NCBI GenBank assembly: GCA_029071345.1
Contig: JAIEAO010000080.1
Location: 1 to 55,778, forward strand
Reading direction: 5' to 3'
DNA: 55,778 bases
From: Muribaculaceae bacterium
GTDB taxonomy: Bacteria > Bacteroidota > Bacteroidia > Bacteroidales > Muribaculaceae
Shown: in pieces, positions 10,361 through 20,654 of the stretch
Layout of the letters: every line of letters starts with the position of its first letter
How positions within the stretch are numbered: position 1 is the first letter of the stretch
Translations under genes and position numbers: made by a program
Notes under the pieces: model-generated
What the model was told of the DNA's origin: nothing
Database searches by the model: none
Seen by the model: only the letters and a program-made list of their open reading frames with translations

Positions 10361-11605
10361 ATGGCTGGAAAGAGAAACGGATTGACATGCATGATGTGCG
10401 GAAACGTAGACTCATCTGTCACACCTGTGGTAAAGGTGCTCGACGGATTGAATCTCTGCACCGATTGCATTGCATTCATCGACCAAGCCCGCGACACGCA
10501 GCTTAAAGCAGCTTCTTCTAAGAAAACCTCAGCGAAGAAAACTAAAGAGATTCCTAAGCCCAAAGAGATACATGAGTTTCTTAACCAGTATATCATCGGT
10601 CAGGAAGAAGCAAAGAAATATCTGTCTGTAGCGGTCTATAACCATTACAAACGCATCAACTCGCAGGCTGATGAAGACGTAGATGTGGAGAAATCCAACA
10701 TCATCCTCGTAGGGCCGACAGGTACAGGCAAGACTCTGCTTGCAAAGACTATCGCTAAATTGCTCGACGTACCTTTCACCATCGTAGACGCCACGGTTCT
10801 TACCGAGGCCGGATATGTAGGTGAGGATATCGAATCGCTCCTTACCCGTCTGCTCCAGACCTGTGATTACGATGTGGAGAAAGCTCAGCGCGGCATCGTC
10901 TTTATCGACGAGATAGATAAGATTGCCCGAAAGAGCGACAACCCGTCGATCACACGCGATGTCAGCGGCGAAGGTGTGCAGCAGGGTCTGCTGAAACTCC
11001 TTGAAGGCAGCACGGTGCTTGTTCCGCCAAACGGTGGCCGCAAGCACCCGGAGCAGAAGCTGATTCCAGTCGACACCAAGAACATCCTCTTTATCTGCGG
11101 AGGCGCATTCGACGGCATCGAGCGCAAGATCGCTTCGCGTCTCAACACTCATGTGGTCGGTTACGGTCACGACGAGAAATCAAAGAAGCAGCAGCGTGAA
11201 AACCTGATGAAATATGTAATGCCTCAGGATCTAAAGAGCTTCGGACTAATACCCGAAATCATCGGACGTCTGCCCGTGCTCACGAGCCTCGAACCCCTTG
11301 ACAAGGCCGCACTGCTCCGTATTCTCACCGAACCGAAGAACGCCATCACTCGTCAGTACAAGAAACTTTTCGCAATGGATGGGGTAGAGCTCGAATTTAC
11401 AGAGGATGCACTCAATCTCATAGCTGACAAGGCAATAGAGTATAAGTTGGGTGCCCGTGGCCTCCGTTCGATTGTAGAGACCATCATGGTCGACGCCATG
11501 TATGAGACACCATCGTCCGACGAAAAGAAATTAGTGATAGATGCGAAATACTGCGCCGACCAGCTTGAAAAAGCCCACTTCGAGCGCACTCAGCTCAAAG
11601 ACTAA
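10361..11605 (+). CDS. clpX: ATP-dependent Clp protease ATP-binding subunit ClpX
   Basis: N-terminal CxxC...CxxC zinc finger, [18 protein letters not shown] Walker [12 protein letters not shown] Walker B, RGLRSIVE sensor 2. Confidence 0.97.
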   Translation: MAGKRNGLTCMMCGNVDSSVTPVVKVLDGLNLCTDCIAFIDQARDTQLKAASSKKTSAKKTKEIPKPKEIHEFLNQYIIGQEEAKKYLSVAVYNHYKRINSQADEDVDVEKSNIILVGPTGTGKTLLAKTIAKLLDVPFTIVDATVLTEAGYVGEDIESLLTRLLQTCDYDVEKAQRGIVFIDEIDKIARKSDNPSITRDVSGEGVQQGLLKLLEGSTVLVPPNGGRKHPEQKLIPVDTKNILFICGGAFDGIERKIASRLNTHVVGYGHDEKSKKQQRENLMKYVMPQDLKSFGLIPEIIGRLPVLTSLEPLDKAALLRILTEPKNAITRQYKKLFAMDGVELEFTEDALNLIADKAIEYKLGARGLRSIVETIMVDAMYETPSSDEKKLVIDAKYCADQLEKAHFERTQLKD

Positions 11606-11674
11606 TATCTCTCCGCTCATTCAAAGACTGATATCTCATAGAGTGGTCAAAGACTGCGACACACATTAGCTTAT

Positions 11675-11716
11675 ATAAAAATCCCACGAATGCAATCCGC
11701 ATTCGTGGGATTTTAT
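11675..11716. terminator. Strong hairpin terminator downstream of clpX
   Basis: AAAATCCCACGAATGC-aatcc-GCATTCGTGGGATTTT, near-perfect arms with A/T tracts on both sides. Confidence 0.85.
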
Positions 11717-11745
11717 TTACAGCAATTTCATTATAGAGATTGTAG

Positions 11746-11765
11746 GGTCGCGGCATGCCGCGACC
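11746..11765. repeat. 20-bp perfect palindrome GGTCGCGGCATGCCGCGACC (GTAGGG-type intergenic repeat)
   Basis: Perfect self-complement; shares the GTAGGG prefix and GGCRTGCC core with the element at 44654-44681. Confidence 0.8.
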
Positions 11766-11826
11766 GCCTCAAACAGCTATCAAGCGTTTACGTTGCATTT
11801 GCAATCAAATATGCTAATAATAATAA

Positions 11827-11865
11827 AATAGTCCTGAATGAAACGGATCATCCAGGACTATTTTT
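11827..11865. terminator. Terminator between convergent clpX and the DUF5723-like gene
   Basis: AATAGTCCTG...CAGGACTATTTTT. Confidence 0.75.
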
Positions 11866-11882
11866 ATGATTGCTGCTCTTTG

Positions 11883-13283
11883 TTAGAAGAGGAAGTTGAT
11901 GCCGAAGTTGAGTGCGGCGTTGGAGTTGAGGGGCACGAATTCTTTAGTGACTTTGCCGAGTGTGTGGTCCATGCCTAAGAAGAGGTTGAAACCGGTGACA
12001 TGAAGGTTGAGCATCCAACCGAATCCTACGCCGTATGTGCCGGCCTCCATATTAACGTTTGCCGAAAACAACTTCACCGGTGCTACATTGGCCGATACTC
12101 GGAACTGTGTCCAGCTGTATGGACCGTTGATGCGGGTAGAGTTGACGAGACCGAAATGGAGTTTGCGGTAGTAGGGGAGTTCGTAGTCTACGCCAAAGTT
12201 TAGGGTTGCGCCCATGGCCTTGGTGTAGCTCTGGTTCTCCTGAATCTCTGTGAGCTGATAAAGCTTGCAGAGGTCATCTTTCAGGTTGTCTAACTCATTA
12301 TCGAAAGAGTTGTCTGCATCGCCGTTTGCATTGAATGTGTAAGCATCGGTGGTGAATGTCTGCGTGCCGTCGGTAGATGCTTTCGATCCTTTGCTCCATG
12401 ACATGAATCCGAGGTCGAGCACAGCCGCAGAGAAGCGGAAGTCGTTCCATTTATATTCGGCTCCGAGGTCCAGACCCATACCGAAACCGTTGAGTCCGAA
12501 GTTAAGGTCATCGGTGTTTACGCCGGAAACGTAGCGGCGCGGGGCACCGCCGTCGGGCCCTTTCGGAGTGTAAACGTCGGTTTCAAATTTGGTATTCATG
12601 GCCGACATATAGATTTCAGCCTTGGTCTTTGCCGACCATGCATCGGTGCCGAGTGCGAGTTCTGCCTCGTCAAGACGGATGTCGGCGTATGCCACGCCGA
12701 GATAAGCCTTGAGGGCTGCTCCGACGCGGAGACCGGGCACCTGGTTGATGTCGCGTGAGTGGTTGAGCGCGATTGTGGCGTAGGCCTGACCGCGACCGAA
12801 CATATTGGTGATGTCGTATGTCTTATTTGTGATTCCTTCTTTGGCAAGCGAGAAGAATGTTTTCGGGATGGAAAGACCGATATTGCTATTTGCAGAAATA
12901 GTCACCGTGTTGTAACCGCCTAATGCCTTGAATCCAACGGAGAGGATGTTTAGTTTAAGATCCGCTCCGATTTTATTGCGGTTGCCAAATTTACTCATTG
13001 CATCGTCAACCGCAACATTGGGATTAGTGAAAAGGATGTTGTTTTCACCATTGGGGTTCTTGTAAAGTATGTCGGTGAGATGCAGCGAGCCGCGAACGGC
13101 TACATTGGGATTTCCGAGGATTGGGAATGAAACGAAGCCTTTGTCATTGCCGAACGCGGGGTTCATTTCGTAGCGGTAGGTATATTCGTCAAGAAAATAA
13201 CCTGAATAAGAATTCTGAGCGCTTACTGATCCGGCAGTGAGGGCTAAAGATGATATTAATAGAATTTTATTTATCGATTTCAT
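11883..13283 (-). CDS. DUF5723-like outer-membrane beta-barrel protein
   Basis: 466 aa, signal peptide ending SVSAQ, beta-rich, ends ALNFGINFLF. Confidence 0.7.
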   Translation of the reverse strand: MKSINKILLISSLALTAGSVSAQNSYSGYFLDEYTYRYEMNPAFGNDKGFVSFPILGNPNVAVRGSLHLTDILYKNPNGENNILFTNPNVAVDDAMSKFGNRNKIGADLKLNILSVGFKALGGYNTVTISANSNIGLSIPKTFFSLAKEGITNKTYDITNMFGRGQAYATIALNHSRDINQVPGLRVGAALKAYLGVAYADIRLDEAELALGTDAWSAKTKAEIYMSAMNTKFETDVYTPKGPDGGAPRRYVSGVNTDDLNFGLNGFGMGLDLGAEYKWNDFRFSAAVLDLGFMSWSKGSKASTDGTQTFTTDAYTFNANGDADNSFDNELDNLKDDLCKLYQLTEIQENQSYTKAMGATLNFGVDYELPYYRKLHFGLVNSTRINGPYSWTQFRVSANVAPVKLFSANVNMEAGTYGVGFGWMLNLHVTGFNLFLGMDHTLGKVTKEFVPLNSNAALNFGINFLF

Positions 13284-13315
13284 ATTGTCTTAGTTCTTGA
13301 AGTTATTGATTGATT

Positions 13316-15079
13316 TTAATCAAAATCAACAGTGTAATAGCCGGAAACCGTGGCTTTCAGGTTTTTCAGTGTTATTGTCTGAGTGGGAGAAAGCGTTTCT
13401 TCCGAGCCCGGAGCGAGGTTGGCAGTGAATGTTATACCGTCGAGGTTATTGATTGGGCCCTGCATCTTGACAAGTATATGACTATCTTTTGCATTTGCGC
13501 TGATCGAGACATCGGCTTTGGCTGTGCTGATGATGTTGCCATTTTTGTCAATCGGATAGGCGGTGAGGGTTGCGTCAAGAGGAATTGTACTTGTCACATC
13601 CGCTTCAACCGACAGAAGCTCGATCGTGAGTTTGTCGAGATCTTCATCGCTCCATCCATCTTCAGTTTTGGAATAAATAATCTTCGAACCGTCTTTAAGC
13701 GCTATCGGCGCAATGAAATCGTAAGAACCTCTGATACCCGGAATCTTTTCGCCGAGTCTGAAATCGTTTACAGTCTGCAGCGGTAACCCGGGGTTGATGA
13801 GGTTGATCTCGATAGCCTCCGGGAGTCGGTTGCCGCTCAACAGATTGGAAAGTTCGCTGAATGGTATATGCTCAAGATTTGCGGCATATTCGGGCAGAGG
13901 CGATGTCATGGAGGGAGAGAGGAGGAAGTTGTAAGGGCCTGCGCTTGTCGGCTTGGTTGCGATTACCTTATTATTATCCGGAGCAAACGTGCGGTTGCCT
14001 GTGGAGCGGACTGCAGTAAATTCAATGCCGGTCTGATAATAGAGATTATAAATCGCAATAGGGTTGTTAAGATTCAGATAAATCTGCGGATTGGCAAGCT
14101 TGAGGTCAGATCCCTCCTGATTAAGGAAGTCGGGAACATCATTCAGAGTCACGGGGTCGATATTGAGTCCGTCGCCTGTAAGCGTATAGTCTACTGCACC
14201 CGAAATCGTCTGAGCAGTGAAGTTGCCGATAGATGTCTTTATAGAGAATGAGATGCTTGCATCGGGAGTGAAGCCTGCGGGAATACGCGAGGGGTCGATC
14301 TCGGCGCGCAGAATTCCGCTTGAGATATCAACCTTCCCGGTGAGAGTGAAAGCTCCGTCTTTAACCGTGGTGTCGGTTTTAGTGAAATCAATGCCGGCAA
14401 GTGCGATAGAGATCTCGACCTTATTGTCGTTGGTAGAGAGGTTAGTGATTGTAAGTTCACCCGTATTCGGATTGTAAGAATAGTTAGAGGGGAGATCTGC
14501 AAACTCCAGTCCTTTGAGCAGTGTGATATTAAGCTGAGGGAATGTGAAAGTTGCATAATCGGGCGTATTTATTGCCGTTAGGGTGATATTGACCGGAGCG
14601 GGGGTAGCTTTCAGATTATAAATTTCCTTTACGGCAGAGTCGATTCCTTCGCTCTTCACATTTATATCCTGTGGCGTAGAATTGTCGAAACCATAATCGA
14701 AAGATATGGGGGTCGCGGTAGCGTGAGCCTTGGAGGTTACCGGTGTGGTAAGGTGGAAGCTCGCGGTGGATGGCTGGATATCAGGAGTGATCACCGTGAA
14801 TTGCGGGATATTGATATCTTGAGAATTGATCTCGCCATGTTCGGTCACCGCATAAAATTCCTGCCCCTCGATAGTAACGGTCTGAATCTTACTTGTCGGG
14901 TCGACATCAATGATATCGTTGAGGGTGATCGGGTCGATGTTTACGGGTAAAACAAGATTGTTGACGCGAATCTGGGTTGTCTTGTCGATATCCGACAGAG
15001 AGTAGTCCTCATCTACGCAACCGGTAAGCATCATCGGAATTGTAGCAATGATGCCGGTGTAGACAAAAAATCTTTTCAT
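13316..15079 (-). CDS. Large secreted lipoprotein of unknown function
   Basis: Internal start MKRFFVYTGIIATIPMMLTGC gives a lipobox (LTGC); pairs in operon with the downstream barrel protein. Confidence 0.75.
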   Translation of the reverse strand: MKRFFVYTGIIATIPMMLTGCVDEDYSLSDIDKTTQIRVNNLVLPVNIDPITLNDIIDVDPTSKIQTVTIEGQEFYAVTEHGEINSQDINIPQFTVITPDIQPSTASFHLTTPVTSKAHATATPISFDYGFDNSTPQDINVKSEGIDSAVKEIYNLKATPAPVNITLTAINTPDYATFTFPQLNITLLKGLEFADLPSNYSYNPNTGELTITNLSTNDNKVEISIALAGIDFTKTDTTVKDGAFTLTGKVDISSGILRAEIDPSRIPAGFTPDASISFSIKTSIGNFTAQTISGAVDYTLTGDGLNIDPVTLNDVPDFLNQEGSDLKLANPQIYLNLNNPIAIYNLYYQTGIEFTAVRSTGNRTFAPDNNKVIATKPTSAGPYNFLLSPSMTSPLPEYAANLEHIPFSELSNLLSGNRLPEAIEINLINPGLPLQTVNDFRLGEKIPGIRGSYDFIAPIALKDGSKIIYSKTEDGWSDEDLDKLTIELLSVEADVTSTIPLDATLTAYPIDKNGNIISTAKADVSISANAKDSHILVKMQGPINNLDGITFTANLAPGSEETLSPTQTITLKNLKATVSGYYTVDFD

Positions 15080-15241
15080 AATTAATAAATAATATATAGT
15101 ATAGTTTAATGATAGATCTGGCAAATGGCAAATCTTGACTTACGTGGTAAATTTTAAAGCCCAAAATTAAAGAAAATTAATAAATTGTGAAAATAGAGCA
15201 TAAAATATTTGCAAAAAATCTTGAATTTCAAAAAAAAATTT

Positions 15242-15249
15242 TAACTTTG
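15242..15249 (+). promoter_or_regulatory. -7 promoter element upstream of recQ
   Basis: TAACTTTG matches TAnnTTTG. Confidence 0.5.
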
Positions 15250-15345
15250 TAGTAAAGATATACCATTTCCTATTGACTGTCATAGCTGAAAGGGGACCTG
15301 ATATGTCTGAAACGATTTTGAGATAATTCTAATCACATCATCAAT

Positions 15346-17523
15346 ATGTCATCAAACCGAGACATTCATGCATCATTAAAATATCATTTCGGTTTTGACC
15401 GATTCAAAGGTGATCAGCAAGCGGTAATCGAGAGTCTGCTTGAAGGCAACGATGTTTTCGTACTCATGCCCACGGGCGGCGGCAAGTCATTATGCTATCA
15501 GTTGCCGGCTCTCATGCTTGAGGGTACGGCAGTGATTATCTCTCCTCTGATCGCTCTGATGAAGAATCAGGTGGATGCCATACGCCATTATGGCGACAAC
15601 GACGGTGTGGCCCATTTCCTCAACTCATCGCTGTCGAAAAGCGGTGTCAACACTGTTAAGGAAGATGTAAGGTCAGGGAAAACCAAACTGCTTTATGTGG
15701 CCCCGGAGTCACTGACCAAAGAGGCCAATATAGATTTCTTAAGATCAGTAAAAATATCATTTTTCGCTATCGACGAGGCGCACTGCATCTCGGAGTGGGG
15801 ACACGATTTCCGACCGGAATACCGCAAGATACGTCCTCTTATCGCCGCGATAGGTAAATATCCCGTAATCGCGCTTACGGCCACGGCTACGCCCAAAGTG
15901 CAGCTTGACATCCAGAAGAATCTTGACATCATGAATGCCAAAGTCTTCAAATCGAGCTTTAACCGTAAGAATCTCTATTACGAGGTGCGCCCGAAGACCA
16001 AAAACGTTGACCGCGATATAATAAAATATATAAAGAATCATCCCGGTCAATCGGGCATTATCTACTGCCTGAGCCGCAAACGGGTAGAGGAGCTTGCGGA
16101 AACACTCAAGATCAACAGTATTTCATCGTTGCCTTATCATGCGGGGATGGATGCGCAGACACGTTCGGAGAATCAGGATGCTTTTCTTGAGGAGAAAGTA
16201 GACGTGATCGTGGCCACAATTGCTTTCGGCATGGGTATTGACAAACCCGACGTAAGATTTGTGATACATTACGATATCCCGAAGAGTCTTGAAGGTTATT
16301 ATCAGGAGACGGGGCGCGCCGGCCGAGACGGAGGCGAAGGCCACTGTATCACATTCTACAGCCACAAGGATCTGCAGAAACTCGACAAACTGATGCAGAG
16401 CAAGACCGCCACGGAGCAGGAGATAGGGCGCCAGTTGCTTAAAGAGACGGCAAGTTATGCCGAATCTTCCGTCTGCCGTAGAAAAATTCTTATGAATTAT
16501 TTCGGTGAAGAATATAACGAAGAAAACTGCGGCAACTGCGACAACTGCCTGCATCCTAAAAAACAGATTGAGGCAGGCGATGCTCTTCTCGCCGTGTTGG
16601 AGGCGGTGAAAGATGTGAACCAGAATTATAAGCAGGAATATATAGTGAATCTTCTTATCGGCAGGAAAACAGATGAAATCCGATATAACGGTCACGACCA
16701 GTTGGAATCATTCGGATCACTTGCCGAAGAGGGAGAGAAGTTCGCCGGAAGTCTGGTTCGTCAGGGAGTCATCGGTGGCTATCTTATCCGCGATCTGGAG
16801 AATTACGGCAATGTGAAGCTTACTCCGAAAGGAGAGGAATTCATGATACATCCGGGATCATTCAAGATCGTGGAGGATGTGGACTATTCAGATATAACAG
16901 CCGACATATCATCGGGCGATTGTTGCGGAGCTGCCGATCCGGTGCTTTATTCCATGCTCAAGGACCTGAGGAAAAAAATAGCGCGACAGCGCGATCTTCC
17001 TCCCTACGTCATCTTTCAGGAGTCGTCGCTCGAGGCTATGGCAACTTTCTATCCATTGACCGAGCAGGATCTTGTAAACATTCCCGGTGTCGGAAAAGGT
17101 AAGGCCCACCGTTACGGCAAAGAATTTCTGGAACTTATCAACCTTCATGTCAAGGAGAACGATATAATCCGCCCGGAAGATATCCGGGTGAGGTCTATGC
17201 CAAAGGAGAATAACCGTAAAGTAGCGATAATCCAGGCAATTGACCGCAAGATTGATCTCGACGAAATGGCCGAGAGCAAAGGACTTGAATTTTCCGAACT
17301 TCTCGATCTGCTTGAAGCGATAGTTGAAGCCGGCACTAAAATAGACATCAACTATTATATAGAGGAAATTCTCGATGAAGATCAGGAAGAAGATATAATC
17401 GACTATCTGCGTGAGCAGGAGGATGACGATATCGAAACCGCGATACAGGATCTCGGAGATGAATATGACGAAGAAAGCATACGCCTTGTGCGTGTCAAAT
17501 TCATTTCCGAAATGGGAAACTGA
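15346..17523 (+). CDS. recQ: ATP-dependent DNA helicase RecQ
   Basis: LMPTGGGKSLCYQLPA, DEAHCISEWGHDFRPEY, TATATPKVQ, QETGRAGRDG, zinc-binding CRRKILMNYFGEEYNEENCGNCDNC, HRDC region. Confidence 0.97.
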   Translation: MSSNRDIHASLKYHFGFDRFKGDQQAVIESLLEGNDVFVLMPTGGGKSLCYQLPALMLEGTAVIISPLIALMKNQVDAIRHYGDNDGVAHFLNSSLSKSGVNTVKEDVRSGKTKLLYVAPESLTKEANIDFLRSVKISFFAIDEAHCISEWGHDFRPEYRKIRPLIAAIGKYPVIALTATATPKVQLDIQKNLDIMNAKVFKSSFNRKNLYYEVRPKTKNVDRDIIKYIKNHPGQSGIIYCLSRKRVEELAETLKINSISSLPYHAGMDAQTRSENQDAFLEEKVDVIVATIAFGMGIDKPDVRFVIHYDIPKSLEGYYQETGRAGRDGGEGHCITFYSHKDLQKLDKLMQSKTATEQEIGRQLLKETASYAESSVCRRKILMNYFGEEYNEENCGNCDNCLHPKKQIEAGDALLAVLEAVKDVNQNYKQEYIVNLLIGRKTDEIRYNGHDQLESFGSLAEEGEKFAGSLVRQGVIGGYLIRDLENYGNVKLTPKGEEFMIHPGSFKIVEDVDYSDITADISSGDCCGAADPVLYSMLKDLRKKIARQRDLPPYVIFQESSLEAMATFYPLTEQDLVNIPGVGKGKAHRYGKEFLELINLHVKENDIIRPEDIRVRSMPKENNRKVAIIQAIDRKIDLDEMAESKGLEFSELLDLLEAIVEAGTKIDINYYIEEILDEDQEEDIIDYLREQEDDDIETAIQDLGDEYDEESIRLVRVKFISEMGN

Positions 17524-17694
17524 CGGGCACAACACCCTTGCTCTTGAAATTCTTGAATCCGATTTGACCGCGATGACAATTTTTAAAATATATCATCGTT
17601 AGTAAAGATAGGGCGGAATAAAAATCCAGCCTGTATAATTTCACAATCTAACAGACAGTAAGTATCTCCTTAGATTGAGGAGGTATTCATAAAA

Positions 17695-19629
17695 ATGTTT
17701 ATGAATAAGAAATTTGTAATGGCATCCGGACTTGGTCTGGCTGCATTGGCTCTGATGGCCAAAGACCCTATCATTATGACGGTGAACGGGGTTGACGTTC
17801 CGAAATCTGAATTTGAATATCTTTACGGCAAAAACAGCCAGCAGCAGCTGAGCCAGCAGCCGATAGATGAATATGTAGAGATGTTCAAACTCTACAAGAT
17901 GAAGGTGGAAGATGCTAAGGCTGCCGGAATCGACACTACAGCCGCGTTCCTTAAGGAGATCTCGCAATACAGACGTGACCTCGCTTCTCCCTATCTCGCC
18001 GACTCCGTGTATATGAATAAGCTTCTCGATGAGATGTATGACCGTTCGCTCGAGGAGGTAGAAGCCCGTCATATCATGCTTTTCAAAGGCCAGTCGGTCG
18101 CGGAGAATGCCAAGAAACGTGAGCGTATCGACAGCATCCGCGGAGCATTGCTCGCCGGAGCGGATTTCGCGGAGCTGGCAAAAAATCTGTCGGAAGACCG
18201 CGGCTCAAATGCCAACGGCGGAAGCATGGGTTATATCTCCGTGCAGCAATATCCATATTCCTTCGAGTTGGCAGCCTACAACACTCCCGAAGGTAAAATC
18301 TCGGAAGTGGTGGAGAGCCCTGTCGGCTATCACATCCTTCTCGGTGGCAAACATCGTCCGGCAAGCGGAAAGGTTCAGGCCGCTCATATATTGAAGATGG
18401 CTAACGATGGCAATCCTGAAACAGATCTCAAAGCAAAGGCCACTATCGACAGCATCTATAATATAGTCAAAGCTAACCCGGCCGAGTTCGCCGACATAGC
18501 GACTCGCCTTTCAGATGACAAAGGTTCGGCCCGTCAGGGTGGTATGTTACCTTACTTCGGAAGAGGTGAAATGGTGCAACCGTTTGATTCCCTAGCATTC
18601 GCCATGGAAGACAACACCATCAGCGAGCCGTTCAAAACCCGCTTCGGATGGCATATTATCAATAAGATAAGCAAGCGTCCGCATCCCTCTAAAGAGCAGA
18701 TGAAACCGCATTTTATGCAGCGAATCACTTCTCCTCAGGATGAGAGATTCGAGCTTCTCCGCGACAACCAGACCAAGAGATTGGCTGCGACTCATAAAGC
18801 TAAAGTTAACGATAAGGCATTGGGTTCAATCCGGGAATATATCTCGACTAACGGACTTGATTCTGTCTTCTATCTTAACTACAGCGGTAAGGATGGCAAT
18901 ATTACTCTCTTCACAATCGACGGCAATGCCGTTCCGGTCAAAGATATTATCAAGGCATATCCGGATTTCAAACAGCCTGATGTCGCCGCGGCCCTTGATC
19001 TCTTCAACTCTCACTTCGATGCGTTCTACAACAGCAAGCTCGTTGATGCCGAGATCGACCGCCTGGAGCGCGAAGAACCGGATTACCGCAATCTCTATCA
19101 TGAATATGTAGATGGCAGCCTCCTTTATGAAATCAGCGTCAAGAAGATTTGGGATAAGGCCGCTAAAGATACAGAGGGTCTCAAGCAATATTTCGCCGAT
19201 CATCGCGAGAACTACCGCTGGAGCGAACCGCATGCGAAAGGATATCTGGTTCAGGCTGCCAACGATTCTATCGCCGATGAAATCCGCAAGCTTGCGGCAA
19301 CCGCAGGTAGCGATTCGATCGTAAACAAAGTCCGCAAGGCATTCAGCGGCAAAGCTTCGATTGAGAAAGTGCTGGTGGAGAAAGGTGCCAACGCAATGGT
19401 TGATAATCTGCTCTTCAACGGACCGGAGACAAAACCTGCCAAAAAGGGTATGGAGAAATATTTCATGATCGAGCCGCGAGTGATTCACGAACCGGAAGAA
19501 TATACAGATGTTCGCGGACTGGTAACGAGCGACTATCAGAATGAGTTCCAGAATGCTTGGGAAGAGGAGCTGAAAAAGAAATATCCCGTCAAGGTTAACC
19601 AAAAAGTGTTAAAAAGCGTAAAGAAATAA
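17695..19629 (+). CDS. Parvulin-type peptidylprolyl isomerase (PpiD/SurA-like, two rotamase domains)
   Basis: VEARHIMLF...FAELAKNLSEDRGSNANGGSMGYI and VQAAHILKM...FADIATRLSDDKGSARQGGMLPYF. Confidence 0.9.
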   Translation: MFMNKKFVMASGLGLAALALMAKDPIIMTVNGVDVPKSEFEYLYGKNSQQQLSQQPIDEYVEMFKLYKMKVEDAKAAGIDTTAAFLKEISQYRRDLASPYLADSVYMNKLLDEMYDRSLEEVEARHIMLFKGQSVAENAKKRERIDSIRGALLAGADFAELAKNLSEDRGSNANGGSMGYISVQQYPYSFELAAYNTPEGKISEVVESPVGYHILLGGKHRPASGKVQAAHILKMANDGNPETDLKAKATIDSIYNIVKANPAEFADIATRLSDDKGSARQGGMLPYFGRGEMVQPFDSLAFAMEDNTISEPFKTRFGWHIINKISKRPHPSKEQMKPHFMQRITSPQDERFELLRDNQTKRLAATHKAKVNDKALGSIREYISTNGLDSVFYLNYSGKDGNITLFTIDGNAVPVKDIIKAYPDFKQPDVAAALDLFNSHFDAFYNSKLVDAEIDRLEREEPDYRNLYHEYVDGSLLYEISVKKIWDKAAKDTEGLKQYFADHRENYRWSEPHAKGYLVQAANDSIADEIRKLAATAGSDSIVNKVRKAFSGKASIEKVLVEKGANAMVDNLLFNGPETKPAKKGMEKYFMIEPRVIHEPEEYTDVRGLVTSDYQNEFQNAWEEELKKKYPVKVNQKVLKSVKK

Positions 19630-19646
19630 GATATAAAATATGAAGA

Positions 19647-19677
19647 AGCCGAGTCTTAAGCGACTCGGCTTTTTTTA
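19647..19677 (+). terminator. Rho-independent terminator
   Basis: AAGCCGAGTC-TTAAGC-GACTCGGCTTTTTTT. Confidence 0.85.
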
Positions 19678-19707
19678 TTATGAGAAATTGCTTAAATTTG
19701 TAAGCTA

Positions 19708-20640
19708 ATGGAAAAAAACGGAATCATAAAGTTAGGCTTGGGCGCTCTGATCATCGGAGCGGGCCTTGCCGGCTGCTCCAGGAAGGAAACTGCGGCGCCT
19801 GTCGACGATAAGGTTCTTCTTGAAGTGGGGGATTCCGCTTTGACCGTCAGGGATGTTGTCCGGTTGATACCGGCCGGTCTTACAGAAGAGGATAGTCTGG
19901 AGATGTTCAATAGCATCACCGAGCGATGGATTCGCTCCATGATGCTCAGCGACATTGCGCAGGAGAACGTGACGGAACTTGCCCGCATCAACCGCATGGC
20001 GGAGGATTACCGCAACAGTCTCATCATCGACCGCTATCTGCGTTCGAAGCAGGAAGAGACCGACGAAGTGAGCGATCAGAGCGTTAAGTCATATTATTCC
20101 GAACATGGCTCGGAGATGAAACTTGAAGCACCGATTGTCAAGGGTATCTATCTGAAAGTGTCAGACTCCGAAGAGAATATATCGGAAATTCGTAAGTGGA
20201 TGAGCGCCGCGAAGCCGAAAGATATTGATAAAATCGAGAAAAACGGTCTGCGTCATGCATCCCAGTATGAATATTTTGAAGACAGATGGATAGACTGGAA
20301 CGATGTGGCGGAGCAGATTCCGTATAGATTCTATGATGCCGATGCTTTCCTGAGATCGACCAAAGATTTTGAGACAAATTACGGCGGTTCGACATATCTG
20401 CTGCATATTTCCGAATATATCCCCTCTGGCGAAGTGATGCCATTCGATTTCGCCAAGGGTAAGATCAAGGAGATGCTTACGCGTGAGAAGAAGGGTGATT
20501 ACCGGCAGAAACTGCTTAAATCGTTATATCGCAAAGGAATTCAGGAAGGAAAACTGAAGCCCGGACTTTATGATCCTCTGACGGGAACCGTATCGGATTT
20601 GAAAGAAAATAAGATTAAAAAAGACACTGATAAAGAATAA
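19708..20640 (+). CDS. Lipoprotein, peptidylprolyl isomerase-associated/PPIase-like
   Basis: 310 aa; LAGCSRKE lipobox; SurA-N-like helical region; lies between two PPIase genes. Confidence 0.75.
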   Translation: MEKNGIIKLGLGALIIGAGLAGCSRKETAAPVDDKVLLEVGDSALTVRDVVRLIPAGLTEEDSLEMFNSITERWIRSMMLSDIAQENVTELARINRMAEDYRNSLIIDRYLRSKQEETDEVSDQSVKSYYSEHGSEMKLEAPIVKGIYLKVSDSEENISEIRKWMSAAKPKDIDKIEKNGLRHASQYEYFEDRWIDWNDVAEQIPYRFYDADAFLRSTKDFETNYGGSTYLLHISEYIPSGEVMPFDFAKGKIKEMLTREKKGDYRQKLLKSLYRKGIQEGKLKPGLYDPLTGTVSDLKENKIKKDTDKE

Positions 20641-20654
20641 TAACGACATAATAT

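Noticed and set aside
16909-17535. 208-aa minus-strand ORF antisense to recQ 3' end
   Set aside because: Shadow ORF over the RecQ C-terminal region.
18826-19602. 258-aa minus-strand ORF antisense to the PPIase gene
   Set aside because: Shadow ORF of a clear coding gene; no recognisable motifs.
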